DNA from: Alphaproteobacteria bacterium
GTDB taxonomy: Bacteria > Pseudomonadota > Alphaproteobacteria > ATCC43930 > CGMCC-115725
Assembly (NCBI GenBank): GCA_030041335.1
Contig: JASHOB010000167.1
Span: 1 to 33,684, forward strand
Length of the DNA stretch: 33,684 nt
Direction of reading: 5' to 3'
The translations under genes were made by a program, and so were the position numbers. Under the pieces are notes generated by a model. It was not told the DNA's origin, did not search any database, and saw only the letters and a program-made list of their open reading frames with translations. Positions 1 through 7,314 of this stretch are shown in pieces. Numbering within the stretch: the stretch's first letter is position 1; each line of letters starts with the position of its first letter.

Positions 1-16
1 CTGCCACGAAAATGGT

Positions 17-1258
17 TCACGCTGCGGGAGCCTCTTTGGGCTGGAGCTGGACGAAGTAGCCGAGCCGTTCCAGCCGGCGCTTGAGGTTGGCGGCGGTACG
101 GGTGTGGTCGATCTGGTCGAGGTAGGCCTCTCCCAGGTCGCGATAGGGGATTCCTTTGGCGAGCATGTGATAGGCGGCGATGAGGATCTTATGGGCGATG
201 GCGAGGGCCGCGCGGAGGCCGCCACGCCGGGCCTTGAGGCGGTAAAACTTGTCCTTGAGATAGCTTCCTTTGGTGCGGCCGGCGGAGATCGCCGCGCCAA
301 CGAGCATGGTGCGGAGATGAACGTTGCCTTTGCGGCTGCGCCCGCTCTTCTGCTTGCCCGCGCTCTCGTGGTTACCGGGACAGACGCCTGCCCAGGCGGC
401 CAGATGATGGACGCTGAGGAACACGCTCATATCGACGCCGATCTCCGCGATCAAAACCGCGGCGACCACCCAATCCACGCCAGGGATTTGCATCAGCAGA
501 GATTGCTGCAGGTGGTATGGCTCAAGCCGCTCGGCAATGCGCCGATCGAGAGCTTCGATATCCTGCTTGGCCGTTTCGAGCCGGCGAAGCTGTATGCTCA
601 GCAAGAACCGGTGGTGTTCCTCGACCCGGCCCTCGAGTGCCAGCACCAACTCGTCGCGCTTGCGGCGTAGCTGCCCTTTGGCAAGGCCGGCCATCTCTTC
701 GGCGGAGGCGTTACCCTCGATCAGTGCCTTGAGCATAGCCTGACCGGAGACGCCGAAGACGTCGGTGGCGACACTCGCCAGCTTGATATTCGCCGTCTCC
801 AGAAGCTTAAGCAGCCGGTTGCGTTCCGCTGCCTGACTCTCGATGAGCTTGCGGCGATAGCGCAGCAAGTCCCGCAGTTCCCGCAGCGGAGGCGGCGGCA
901 CGAAGCTCTTGGTGATCAGGCCGTGGCGGACCAGGTCGGCGATCCACTCGGCATCCTTCACGTCGGTCTTGCGCCCCGGCACGTTTCGAATGTGCCGGGC
1001 ATTGCCGACAATCAGGTCAAAATGCCCCTCCAGTACCGTGTAGACCGGACGCCAGTAGACGCCGGTGCTCTCCATCCCGACATGGGTCACGCCCTCCGCC
1101 CGCAACCAGTCGCACAATGCCTCGAGCTCGCGTGTCATCGTGCGGAAGGTTCGCACCTCCTTCCGCGGCCGATGTCCAGGCGTGCCGACCAGAACACACG
1201 CCACAACGGTTTCTTGGTGAACGTCTAACCCGCAGCACCGCTCAGCCATGACCTGCAT
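17..1258 (-). CDS. IS110-family transposase (DEDD recombinase)
   Basis: This enzyme catalyses cut-out and insertion of the IS through a circular intermediate. The N-terminal RuvC-like domain shows GLDVHQ (Asp12), GMESTGVYW (Glu63) and KTDVKDAEW (Asp99, Asp102), the DEDD set. The C-terminal Transposase_20 domain begins at QIPGVDWVVAAVL and contains the AWAGVCPGNHESAGK block, where the family places its catalytic serine. The 413-residue length is full size and the frame is intact. I chose ATG at 1258 because AGGAGG at 1264-1269 (minus strand) lies 5 nt upstream; a GTG at 1264 would overlap that site. Members of the family are guided by a bridge RNA encoded in a non-coding end. That the family applies here is clear; activity is inference. 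Confidence 0.95.
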   Translation of the reverse strand: MQVMAERCCGLDVHQETVVACVLVGTPGHRPRKEVRTFRTMTRELEALCDWLRAEGVTHVGMESTGVYWRPVYTVLEGHFDLIVGNARHIRNVPGRKTDVKDAEWIADLVRHGLITKSFVPPPPLRELRDLLRYRRKLIESQAAERNRLLKLLETANIKLASVATDVFGVSGQAMLKALIEGNASAEEMAGLAKGQLRRKRDELVLALEGRVEEHHRFLLSIQLRRLETAKQDIEALDRRIAERLEPYHLQQSLLMQIPGVDWVVAAVLIAEIGVDMSVFLSVHHLAAWAGVCPGNHESAGKQKSGRSRKGNVHLRTMLVGAAISAGRTKGSYLKDKFYRLKARRGGLRAALAIAHKILIAAYHMLAKGIPYRDLGEAYLDQIDHTRTAANLKRRLERLGYFVQLQPKEAPAA

Positions 1259-1264
1259 GGACAC

Positions 1265-1480
1265 CTCCTCTTCACCAGGTGGCGACCGTGACGCCGCAGG
1301 TACAATCGAGACACTGCCACGCGTGCTCCCTGTTCACAGGGGCGACAAAGAATGATACCTCTACGCCGCGCGGGCCGGACTGTTTATCGGGGTCGCTAGC
1401 CACCGCAGAAAAGCCAGCCTCAACACGATCGCCGTGGAGAGGTTCGGACAAACCGGCCCGCCCCACCACCATTTTCATTC
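1265..1480 (-). ncRNA. Candidate bridge-RNA-encoding end of the IS110 element
   Basis: This non-coding stretch lies directly 5' of the transposase, where IS110-group elements encode the bridge RNA that pairs with target and donor DNA. It contains a perfect 5-bp hairpin with a 4-nt loop (1328-1341, CCCTG/CAGGG) and a 7-bp hairpin, CACCATT/AATGGTG, at 1467-1489 near the element edge. I cannot identify the target- and donor-binding loops by eye, so the RNA boundaries are not defined. The assignment rests on position and family knowledge, not on a covariance match. Confidence 0.4.
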
Positions 1481-1525
1481 ATAATGGTGCACCGCAGGCG
1501 CAAGTTGGCTGTATAGAAGATGGCG

Positions 1526-2470
1526 ATGAAGAATCAACGGGTCACGATTGTCGGCGGCGCCGGTTTCGTCGGCCGCGACATTGTCAGGCGCCTGGCGGCG
1601 CGGGGAGCCGTCATCGCGGTCGCATCGCCGCACGCGGTGCGCGCCGGATTCCTGCGCCCGATGGGCGATGTCGGTCAGATCGCGACCATCGATGTTGACA
1701 TCTTGGAAGAAGCGCCCCTGGCGCAGTTAATCGAAGCTGCCGACATCGTGATTTGCGCCGCCGGAACGATGGCGGGAAGCAGCTTCGATCGCGTGCATCA
1801 TCGCGGGCCGGCTTTGCTGGCGCGGCTTGCCGCCCGTGCCGGGGCGAAACGTTTTGTCCATATTTCGGCGATTGGCGCCGATGCGCGCTCGCCCTCTGCC
1901 TATGCGCAATCGAAAGCCGCCGGCGAAACGGCCGTTCTCGAAGCCTTTCCCGGTGCGACCATCTTCCGGCCGTCGCTCGTGTTCGGGCCGGAGGACCATC
2001 TCTTCAACCGGTTCGCGGCCATGGCACGGATGGCACCGGTCTTGCCATTGATCGGAGGCGGCGAGACGCGATTCCAACCGGTGTTTGTCGGCGATGTCGC
2101 GCAAGCGATCCTCGCCGCGCTTGACCGGCCGCCAACCGCAGCCAAAGTCTTCGAGCTGGGCGGGCCCGAGATTCTGACATTCCGTCAGTTGATGGAGTTG
2201 CTCCTGAGGGAGATCCGCCGGCCGCGGCTCTTGCTACCGGTGCCGACGTCCGTGGCGGCAATTGCCGCCTATGTCGGCGAATTCCTGCCCGATCCGCCGC
2301 TGACGCGGGATCAAGTCAAATTGTTGCAGATCGACAATGTCGTGGCGCCGGGTATGCCCGGGCTCGAAGCGCTCGGCATTGTGCCGACTGCCCTCGAATT
2401 GGTGCTCCCGACCTATCTCGATCGCTTTCGCAAGGGCGGCCGCTTTGCACCGGTGACGCAAAGTCCGTGA
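1526..2470 (+). CDS. NDUFA9-like NAD(P)-binding protein (atypical SDR)
   Basis: This is an extended/atypical short-chain dehydrogenase of the complex I NDUFA9 subunit type. An N-terminal Rossmann motif, GGAGFVGRDIVRRL, is followed by ICAAGTMAG and by FVHISAIGADARSPSAYAQSKAAGE, which carries the YxxxK pair. FQPVFVGDVAQAI is typical of NDUFA9 and NAD(P)-binding relatives. In mitochondria the family is an accessory subunit of complex I; in bacteria the role is mostly unassigned, so I claim no substrate. ATG at 1526 is preferred over ATG at 1520 because AGAAG at 1515-1519 gives it a 6-nt spacing. The IS110 element ends about 50 bp upstream, so the native promoter may be gone. The protein is about 314 residues, normal for the family. 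Confidence 0.85.
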   Translation: MKNQRVTIVGGAGFVGRDIVRRLAARGAVIAVASPHAVRAGFLRPMGDVGQIATIDVDILEEAPLAQLIEAADIVICAAGTMAGSSFDRVHHRGPALLARLAARAGAKRFVHISAIGADARSPSAYAQSKAAGETAVLEAFPGATIFRPSLVFGPEDHLFNRFAAMARMAPVLPLIGGGETRFQPVFVGDVAQAILAALDRPPTAAKVFELGGPEILTFRQLMELLLREIRRPRLLLPVPTSVAAIAAYVGEFLPDPPLTRDQVKLLQIDNVVAPGMPGLEALGIVPTALELVLPTYLDRFRKGGRFAPVTQSP

Positions 2471-2632
2471 CGATGATTGAAGGGCCACGACAGCGTCGGC
2501 TCGCCAGCCATTCGGTCGTCCCGCAGCCCCGCCCAAAACCGCCTCAGCCCGCCTGCCTCAGGCTTATGCTGTTGGGTTAACAGATTCAGGTTTCTATTCA
2601 AGCACGGCGAATCGCGCTTAAATTCCCTAAAG

Positions 2633-3301
2633 ATGCGTTTGCTCTATCACCTCTGGCTGTCGCCGACCTGTCGCAAAATCCGTATCGCGCTCGCTGAAAA
2701 GGGGCTCGAGTTCACGATGAAGCTCGAGCGCGTCTGGGAACGTCGTCCGGAATTCCTGGCCCTCAATCCTGCCGGCGAAGTGCCGGTATTGATCGAACCC
2801 GAGGGCACGGTGCTCGCCGGTCCCGACGCCATCGCCGAATTCCTCGATGAAGTCTATCGCGACAAGCTCTTGATTGGTCTCAACCCGCTCGACCGCGCCG
2901 AGGTGCGGCGGCTCGTTGCCTGGTTCGACATCAAGATGAACGCTGAAGTGACCGACAATCTGGTCGGGGAAAAAATGATGAAGCGGTTTTTGGGCTTCGG
3001 CGAGCCGAACTCGGCGCGCATTCGCGCCGGAAAGATCAATATCGGTCACCATCTGCAATATATCAGCTGGCTGGTGGAGCGGCGGCGTTGGCTCGCCGGC
3101 GAGCATTTTTCCCTCGCCGATGTCAGCGCTGCCGCCCATCTCTCGGCGCTCGATTATCTCGGCGACGTGCCGTGGGACGAACATGAGCCGGCCAAGGAAT
3201 GGTACGCCCGTGTCAAGTCGCGACCCTCATTCCGAGGCATCCTGAGCGACCACATCCCGGGCGCACCGCCCCCCAGCCATTATGCCGATCTCGATTTCTG
3301 A
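2633..3301 (+). CDS. Glutathione S-transferase family protein
   Basis: The 222-residue protein has the two-domain GST layout. An N-terminal thioredoxin-like domain (about residues 1-80) begins YHLWLSPTCRKIRIALAEKGLEF and includes the cis-proline segment NPAGEVPVLIEPEGTVLAGPDAIAEFLDE. An all-helical C-terminal domain carries WLAGEHFSLADVSAAAHLSALDYLGDVPW, the conserved capping-box motif with Asp. The family conjugates glutathione or isomerises substrates in the cytoplasm; the substrate here is unknown. ATG at 2633 is the natural start for the GST fold; the frame stays open upstream to 2477 but encodes low-complexity sequence there. It follows the NDUFA9-like gene by 162 bp on the same strand. 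A maleylpyruvate-isomerase role linked to the distant gentisate gene is possible but not supported by position. Confidence 0.9.
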   Translation: MRLLYHLWLSPTCRKIRIALAEKGLEFTMKLERVWERRPEFLALNPAGEVPVLIEPEGTVLAGPDAIAEFLDEVYRDKLLIGLNPLDRAEVRRLVAWFDIKMNAEVTDNLVGEKMMKRFLGFGEPNSARIRAGKINIGHHLQYISWLVERRRWLAGEHFSLADVSAAAHLSALDYLGDVPWDEHEPAKEWYARVKSRPSFRGILSDHIPGAPPPSHYADLDF

Positions 3302-3878
3302 TCTGCTCTTTTCAGCTTATCGGTGCAATATATAAAGTCTGATCGCGTCGCCGCCGCACAGCCACGCCTCTCCAACCGCTTTTGATATCGTGAAGAATAG
3401 CCTCTCGTTCCCCCCGCGGATTGTGCTTCCTCGTCGCACCGCAGCAAAAACGCTTACGCCCGCGGTTGACCGGCTGCGCGACCTCTCTGCCAACGGGCGC
3501 CTGTTGCTGTCGGCGGCGCTGGCTCCGGTCGCTGGCACTGCCGGCACGGCAGCGGCAGCGGAGCTGCTGTGTGGCGGATCAGGAGTTGCTCACCGGCTAC
3601 GACGATGAGCTGGTTGGTGCCCTCGTCGACCGCAGGGCCGCCGCCGATGTCGGCCGCGTCCCGATCCTGAGCCGCGGCGGCGGCGGGCTCGCGGGACTGG
3701 TGGCGCGCCGCGATCGGTTGTACGTGCGCGCGAACGTGGGGCGCCACGCGCGCGAGCGTCAAGTGCTCTTGTGGTTTCGACCGCGGCGACAAGCGTGCTT
3801 GATCGCGCCCTGCATTGCCGCTTGCTGCGGTAAGGAGTATGGCTTCCCGCAAAAGCTTTACCGCGGAAAGGGAATGCG
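3302..3878 (+). other. Intergenic region without a supported gene
   Basis: About 577 bases separate the GST gene from the LemA gene. Open frames exist on both strands (for example 3421-4014 plus and 3454-3852 minus), but their products are Arg/Ala-rich, low in complexity and match nothing I recognise, which fits GC-rich noncoding DNA. A short AT-rich patch around 3328-3342 (AATATATAAAG) could be part of a promoter, but no -35/-10 pair is convincing. I see no terminator, tRNA or repeat. Confidence 0.5.
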
Positions 3879-4481
3879 ATGTTCGGCTCTTGGCCGCAGC
3901 GCGGCACGCAGGTGCTGCTCCTTGTGTTCATCGGCATTGGCCTCTCGGGCTGCGGCTATAACAACGTCCCGCGTCTTGACGAACAGGCAAAGGCGGCGTG
4001 GAGCGAGGTCCTGAACCAGTACAAGCGCCGCGCCGATCTGGTCCCGAACCTGGTCGAGACGGTGAAGGGTTTTGCCGCGCAGGAAAAATCCGTTCTGACC
4101 GAGGTGACGCAGGCGCGGGCGTCGGCGTCGCAAATGAAAATACCCGACGATATCCTCACCAACCCGCAGGCTTTCCAGCAATTCCAGGCGAATCAGGCGC
4201 AACTGACCGGCGCGCTCGGCCGTTTGCTGGTCACGGTCGAGAAATACCCAGACCTCAAATCCAACCAGAATTTCCTGGCGCTGCAATCCCAGCTGGAAGG
4301 TACCGAGAACCGCATCGCGGTGGCGCGGCGCGATTATATCGCAGCGGTGCAGGCCTATAACACCGAGCTGCGCACGATACCTGGCCGCTGGTGGGCCGCG
4401 CTACTCTATCCCGACGCCAAGGTGAAAGAGACTTTCACCATCACCGCCGCCGAGCAGGAAACCCCCAAGGTCAAATTCTGA
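3879..4481 (+). CDS. LemA family lipoprotein
   Basis: LemA proteins are membrane-anchored, helix-rich proteins of unclear function, often encoded with TPM-domain proteins. An N-terminal hydrophobic segment (residues 12-22) ends in the lipobox LSGC with Cys25, so the mature protein is predicted to be lipidated. The following YNNVPRLDEQAKAAWSEVLNQY and YKRRADLVPNLVETVKGFA are diagnostic LemA blocks, and the C-terminal YNTELRTIPGRWWA matches the family's NxxxxxxP end. The 200-residue length is standard. GGAAAGGGA upstream provides a ribosome-binding site for ATG 3879. It is the first gene of a three-gene unit; the TPM gene starts 2 nt after its stop. Assignment to the family is secure; function is not known. 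Confidence 0.95.
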   Translation: MFGSWPQRGTQVLLLVFIGIGLSGCGYNNVPRLDEQAKAAWSEVLNQYKRRADLVPNLVETVKGFAAQEKSVLTEVTQARASASQMKIPDDILTNPQAFQQFQANQAQLTGALGRLLVTVEKYPDLKSNQNFLALQSQLEGTENRIAVARRDYIAAVQAYNTELRTIPGRWWAALLYPDAKVKETFTITAAEQETPKVKF

Positions 4482-4483
4482 CC

Positions 4484-5257
4484 ATGCGGTGTCTGCGGTC
4501 GGGCGTGCTCGCGATTGCCGCCTTGTGGTCGGTCATCGCAACGGCTTTGCTTGCGGCGCCGCAATTTCCGCCCTTGACCGGGCGCGTGGTTGACGATGCC
4601 GGGTTGTTGTCGCCCGACCAACGCCAGCAGCTCACGAGCTTGCTTGCCCAGTTCGAGACCGCGACCAAAAGGCAGGTCGTGGTCGCCACGGTGAAGAGCC
4701 TGCAAGGCAATGCCATCGAGGATTACGGCTACCAGCTCGGCCGCTTCTGGGGCATCGGCGCAAAAGACAAGAACACCGGCGCGATCCTGCTGGTGGCGCC
4801 AAACGAGCGAAAGGTGCGCATCGAAGTCGGCTATGGCTTGGAAGGCGAACTCACCGACGCGGTTTGCAGCACCATCATCAATCAGGACGTACTGCCGGCG
4901 TTTCGCCAAGGCAGATATGCCGAAGGCATCATTGCCGGCACCGCCGCGATCCTGCAGGTGCTGGGGTGGAACGGCGCCAGCGCCGCCATTCCGCCGCCAT
5001 CCCGCCCCGCCCAGGCCGAAGGGGCGTGGGGCTTCGTCCCTATGCTGCTGCTTCTGGTCATGATCTGGATCGTCTTTTGGCGCCTGTTCCGGCATGGCGG
5101 TGGCCCCGGGGGCGGCACCATGGCCATGCTCGGCTACGGGCTCGGCGCCATGTCGGGGGGCGGCCTTCGCTTTGGCGGCGGCGGCTTCAGTGGTGGCGGC
5201 GGCTTTTCGGGCGGCGGCGGTTCCTTCGGCGGCGGCGGCGCTTCGGGGAGCTGGTGA
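4484..5257 (+). CDS. TPM-domain secreted/membrane protein with Gly-rich tail (YgcG-like)
   Basis: This 257-residue protein starts with a signal sequence (about residues 1-26, LAIAALWSVIATALLAAP). A TPM domain follows: LTGRVVDDAGLLSPDQRQQL, KRQVVVATVKSLQG, IEDYGYQLGRFWGIG, GAILLVAPNERKVRIEVGYG and LEGELTDAVCSTII. After it come a linker, one membrane helix (MLLLLVMIWIVFWRLF) and a Gly/Ser-rich C-terminal tail ending GGASGSW. TPM proteins (TLP18.3/Psb32/MOLO-1 fold) sit at or outside the membrane; some have phosphatase activity, others aid membrane-protein assembly, so no reaction is claimed. Translation is probably coupled: ATG 4484 lies 2 nt after the lemA stop. The next gene overlaps by one base (TGATG). 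Confidence 0.92.
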   Translation: MRCLRSGVLAIAALWSVIATALLAAPQFPPLTGRVVDDAGLLSPDQRQQLTSLLAQFETATKRQVVVATVKSLQGNAIEDYGYQLGRFWGIGAKDKNTGAILLVAPNERKVRIEVGYGLEGELTDAVCSTIINQDVLPAFRQGRYAEGIIAGTAAILQVLGWNGASAAIPPPSRPAQAEGAWGFVPMLLLLVMIWIVFWRLFRHGGGPGGGTMAMLGYGLGAMSGGGLRFGGGGFSGGGGFSGGGGSFGGGGASGSW

Positions 5258-5871
5258 TGCGCGGCCTGTCCGATGCGGAGCGGCATCAAATCGAGGCCAC
5301 CGTGGCCGCCGCCGAAAGCCGGACGGCGGCGCGTTTTGCCGTCGTCATTGCCCACGCGAGCGACGACTACCCCGCTTTTCCGATGTTGTGGGCAGCCCTG
5401 ATCGCCCTGATCGTGGGCGACATCGTCGCTCTCGCTTGGCCGGCGCTCGCGACATGGTGGATCGTCGCCCTGCAGGCGGCGTTGTTCGTCGCCGCCGATG
5501 CGCTGCTCCACCATCATCGGGTCCGGTATTGGCTGGTGCCGCGGCGGGTCAAAAAATTGCACGCGCGAAAGCTGGCGCGCCTCGAGTTCGCGGCGCTGGT
5601 CCATGATCGCACGCCGGGGGATGTCGGCCTGATGCTGTTTGTGGCTCAAGCCGAGCGGCACGTCGAGATCGTGGCGGATCGCGGGATCGACGAGCGGGTC
5701 GATCAGGCGGCGTGGGATAAGATCATCGCCGATTTCGTCGCCGCTTGCCGCGCCGACCATGTGGCCGAGGCGCTCGTTTCGGCCATCGCCGCTTGCGCCG
5801 CCATCCTCGAGCGCCATTTTCCGGCGACCGCCACGCCGGCGTCACCGCCCTCGGAGGTCACGGAACTCTGA
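5257..5871 (+). CDS. Second TPM-domain membrane protein
   Basis: The 204-residue product has no signal peptide. It begins with a short amphipathic part (LSDAERHQIEATVAAAESRTAA, resembling the first TPM strand-helix with RFAVVIAHAS). Two hydrophobic segments follow (LWAALIALIVGDIVALAW and WWIVALQAALFVAADALL), then a conserved C-terminal half with TPGDVGLMLFVAQAERHVEIVADRGI and a helical end. The layout, a TPM fold interrupted by a two-helix membrane hairpin, matches the short partner protein commonly found after lemA and the Gly-rich TPM gene. ATG 5257 shares a base with the upstream stop codon, so the three genes are likely co-translated and may act together at the membrane. Molecular function is unknown. 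Confidence 0.88.
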   Translation: MRGLSDAERHQIEATVAAAESRTAARFAVVIAHASDDYPAFPMLWAALIALIVGDIVALAWPALATWWIVALQAALFVAADALLHHHRVRYWLVPRRVKKLHARKLARLEFAALVHDRTPGDVGLMLFVAQAERHVEIVADRGIDERVDQAAWDKIIADFVAACRADHVAEALVSAIAACAAILERHFPATATPASPPSEVTEL

Positions 5872-6035
5872 TACCGGAGGCGTGGATGAGGCGCTTGCGC
5901 TTTCCGACCCGACGCGAACCGCCGCCCGGGTGCACCGTGGCGGGTCACCGGCGGGCGCGGCCGGCCGGCGACGCGACGATGGCCGTGGGGCCAGGTTTGC
6001 TTAATGAATTATGAGTAACTCGACTGTCGTGGGAC

Positions 6036-6064
6036 TTGGCGGCGCCGGTTCGCTAGTTTATAGT
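6036..6064 (+). promoter_or_regulatory. Sigma70-type promoter for dapC (-ftsK)
   Basis: TTGGCG at 6036-6041 and TATAGT at 6059-6064 are separated by 17 bp, close to the vegetative consensus. Transcription would start near 6071, giving a leader of about 34 nt before the dapC GTG at 6105, with GGGA at 6093-6096 as ribosome-binding site. No other promoter is evident between dapC and ftsK, which fits one transcript. Confidence 0.55.
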
Positions 6065-6104
6065 GAGCAGTCCAATATTTCCTTGCTAAGTCCGGGAATT
6101 AGTC

Positions 6105-7298
6105 GTGCCTCTTAGCGCGAAATATCAATCTTTGGAAGAATACCCTTTTACCAGGCTCAACAAATTGTTGGGACCGGTGACGCCGCGTGCCAACGAAACC
6201 CCGATTTTGATGTCGGTCGGCGAACCGCAACACGAGCCGCCGGCGTTCATGGCGCGTGTCATCGCCGAGAACAGTCATCTTTGGAACCGCTATCCGGCGA
6301 TGAGCGGTAGCCAGGCGTTGCGCACGGCGGCGGCGCACTGGCTCACGGCGCGCTATCGCCTGCCGCAAGGCATGATCGAGGCCGGTCGCCATGTGGTTGC
6401 GCTTTCGGGTACCAAGGAGGGGCTTTACCTGCTGGCCTCCTTGGCGATTCCGGAGAGCAAAGCGGGCCAGCCGCCCATCGCGCTGATGCCCAATCCCTAC
6501 TACCTCGTCTATAGCGGTGGCGCGCATATGGCCGGCGCCGAGACCATGCCGCTCGACGCCACCGCCGGCACCGGCTTTCTGCCTGATCTCGATGCCATCC
6601 CCGAAGCGGTGTTGCGGCGCACCGCGCTCTTTTATCTGTGCACTCCGGCAAACCCGCAGGGGGCCTGCGCCGATCTCGATTATTTCCGCAAGCTCATCGG
6701 CCTGGCGCGGCGGTTCGATTTCGTGCTGGCGGTCGATGAATGCTATTCCGAGATCTACGACCGCGTGCCGCCGGTCGGCGGGCTCGAGGCTTGCGCCGCG
6801 ATGGGCGGCGACACCTCGCACGTACTCGTGTTCCACTCGCTGTCGAAGCGCTCGAACGCGGCCGGGCTGCGGATCGGGTTTGCCGCAGGCGATCCCGACT
6901 TGCTGGCAAAGTTCGGCGTATTGCGCTCTTACGGCGGCGCGCAGGTGCCGCTGCCGTTGCAGGAGGCCGCGGTTGCGCTGTGGCAGGACGAAGCGCATGT
7001 CGAGGAGAACCGGCGCCTCTATCGCCGTAAATTCGACATCTGCGAGGAAATTCTGAAGGACCGGTTCGGCTTTTATCGGCCGCCGGGCGGATTTTTTCTC
7101 TGGCTCGATGTCGGCGACGGCGAAGCCGCGGCGCTGAAATTGTGGCGCGACGCCGGTCTGCGGTCGCTGCCGGGGCCTTATATCGGCCGCGCCAACGCGC
7201 AAGGGATCAATCCGGGCGAACGCTACATCCGCCTCGCCATCGTGCATGACGATGACACCGTCGCAGCCGGCATGCGCCGGCTCCTGCGGGTGTTGTAA
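6105..7298 (+). CDS. dapC: N-succinyldiaminopimelate aminotransferase (DapC-type)
   Basis: This is a PLP-dependent class I/II aminotransferase of 397 residues. It likely makes N-succinyl-L,L-diaminopimelate from the keto precursor in the succinylase route to lysine and peptidoglycan. Visible features are ALSGTKEGLYLLASLA (cofactor phosphate loop), LMPNPYYLVYSGGA, FYLCTPANPQGA (Asn/Pro motif), LAVDECYSEIYD (Asp and Tyr contacting PLP), HSLSKRSNAAGLRIGF with Lys248 as the Schiff-base lysine, and a C-terminal RYIRLAIV carrying the substrate-carboxylate Arg. Start is GTG 6105 with GGGA 8 nt upstream. The neighbour ftsK follows within about 16 nt. dapD and dapE occur at 22.9-23.8 kb, which supports the DapC reading. 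Related aminotransferases with other substrates cannot be excluded by motif alone. Confidence 0.85.
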   Translation: MPLSAKYQSLEEYPFTRLNKLLGPVTPRANETPILMSVGEPQHEPPAFMARVIAENSHLWNRYPAMSGSQALRTAAAHWLTARYRLPQGMIEAGRHVVALSGTKEGLYLLASLAIPESKAGQPPIALMPNPYYLVYSGGAHMAGAETMPLDATAGTGFLPDLDAIPEAVLRRTALFYLCTPANPQGACADLDYFRKLIGLARRFDFVLAVDECYSEIYDRVPPVGGLEACAAMGGDTSHVLVFHSLSKRSNAAGLRIGFAAGDPDLLAKFGVLRSYGGAQVPLPLQEAAVALWQDEAHVEENRRLYRRKFDICEEILKDRFGFYRPPGGFFLWLDVGDGEAAALKLWRDAGLRSLPGPYIGRANAQGINPGERYIRLAIVHDDDTVAAGMRRLLRVL

Positions 7299-7314
7299 GA
7301 GCCCTGAGGTGACC

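Larger units (their letters stand above)
1..1480 (-). mobile_element. IS110-family insertion sequence (ends approximate)
   Basis: The element consists of a DEDD transposase gene and a roughly 200-nt non-coding flank on its 5' side. A 9-bp inverted repeat, GAAAATGGT at 8-16 and ACCATTTTC at 1468-1476, brackets the transposase and suggests subterminal ends, giving about 1.47 kb, a normal size for this family. IS110 elements usually make no target duplication and have no classical terminal repeats, so the exact ends cannot be set from one copy. The left end may lie just outside the window. The right end falls within about 50 bp of the next gene's start codon at 1526. Confidence 0.75.

Noticed and set aside
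3302-3878. Possible hidden gene or tRNA before lemA
   Set aside because: The sequence at about 3345-3385 on minus briefly resembles the start of a serine tRNA, but no cloverleaf can be completed, and the frames are low in complexity.
5165-5250. Possible DNA tandem repeat (GGCGGCGG-rich)
   Set aside because: It is the Gly/Ser-rich C-terminal tail of the TPM protein, a known property of the family, not a separate repeat element.
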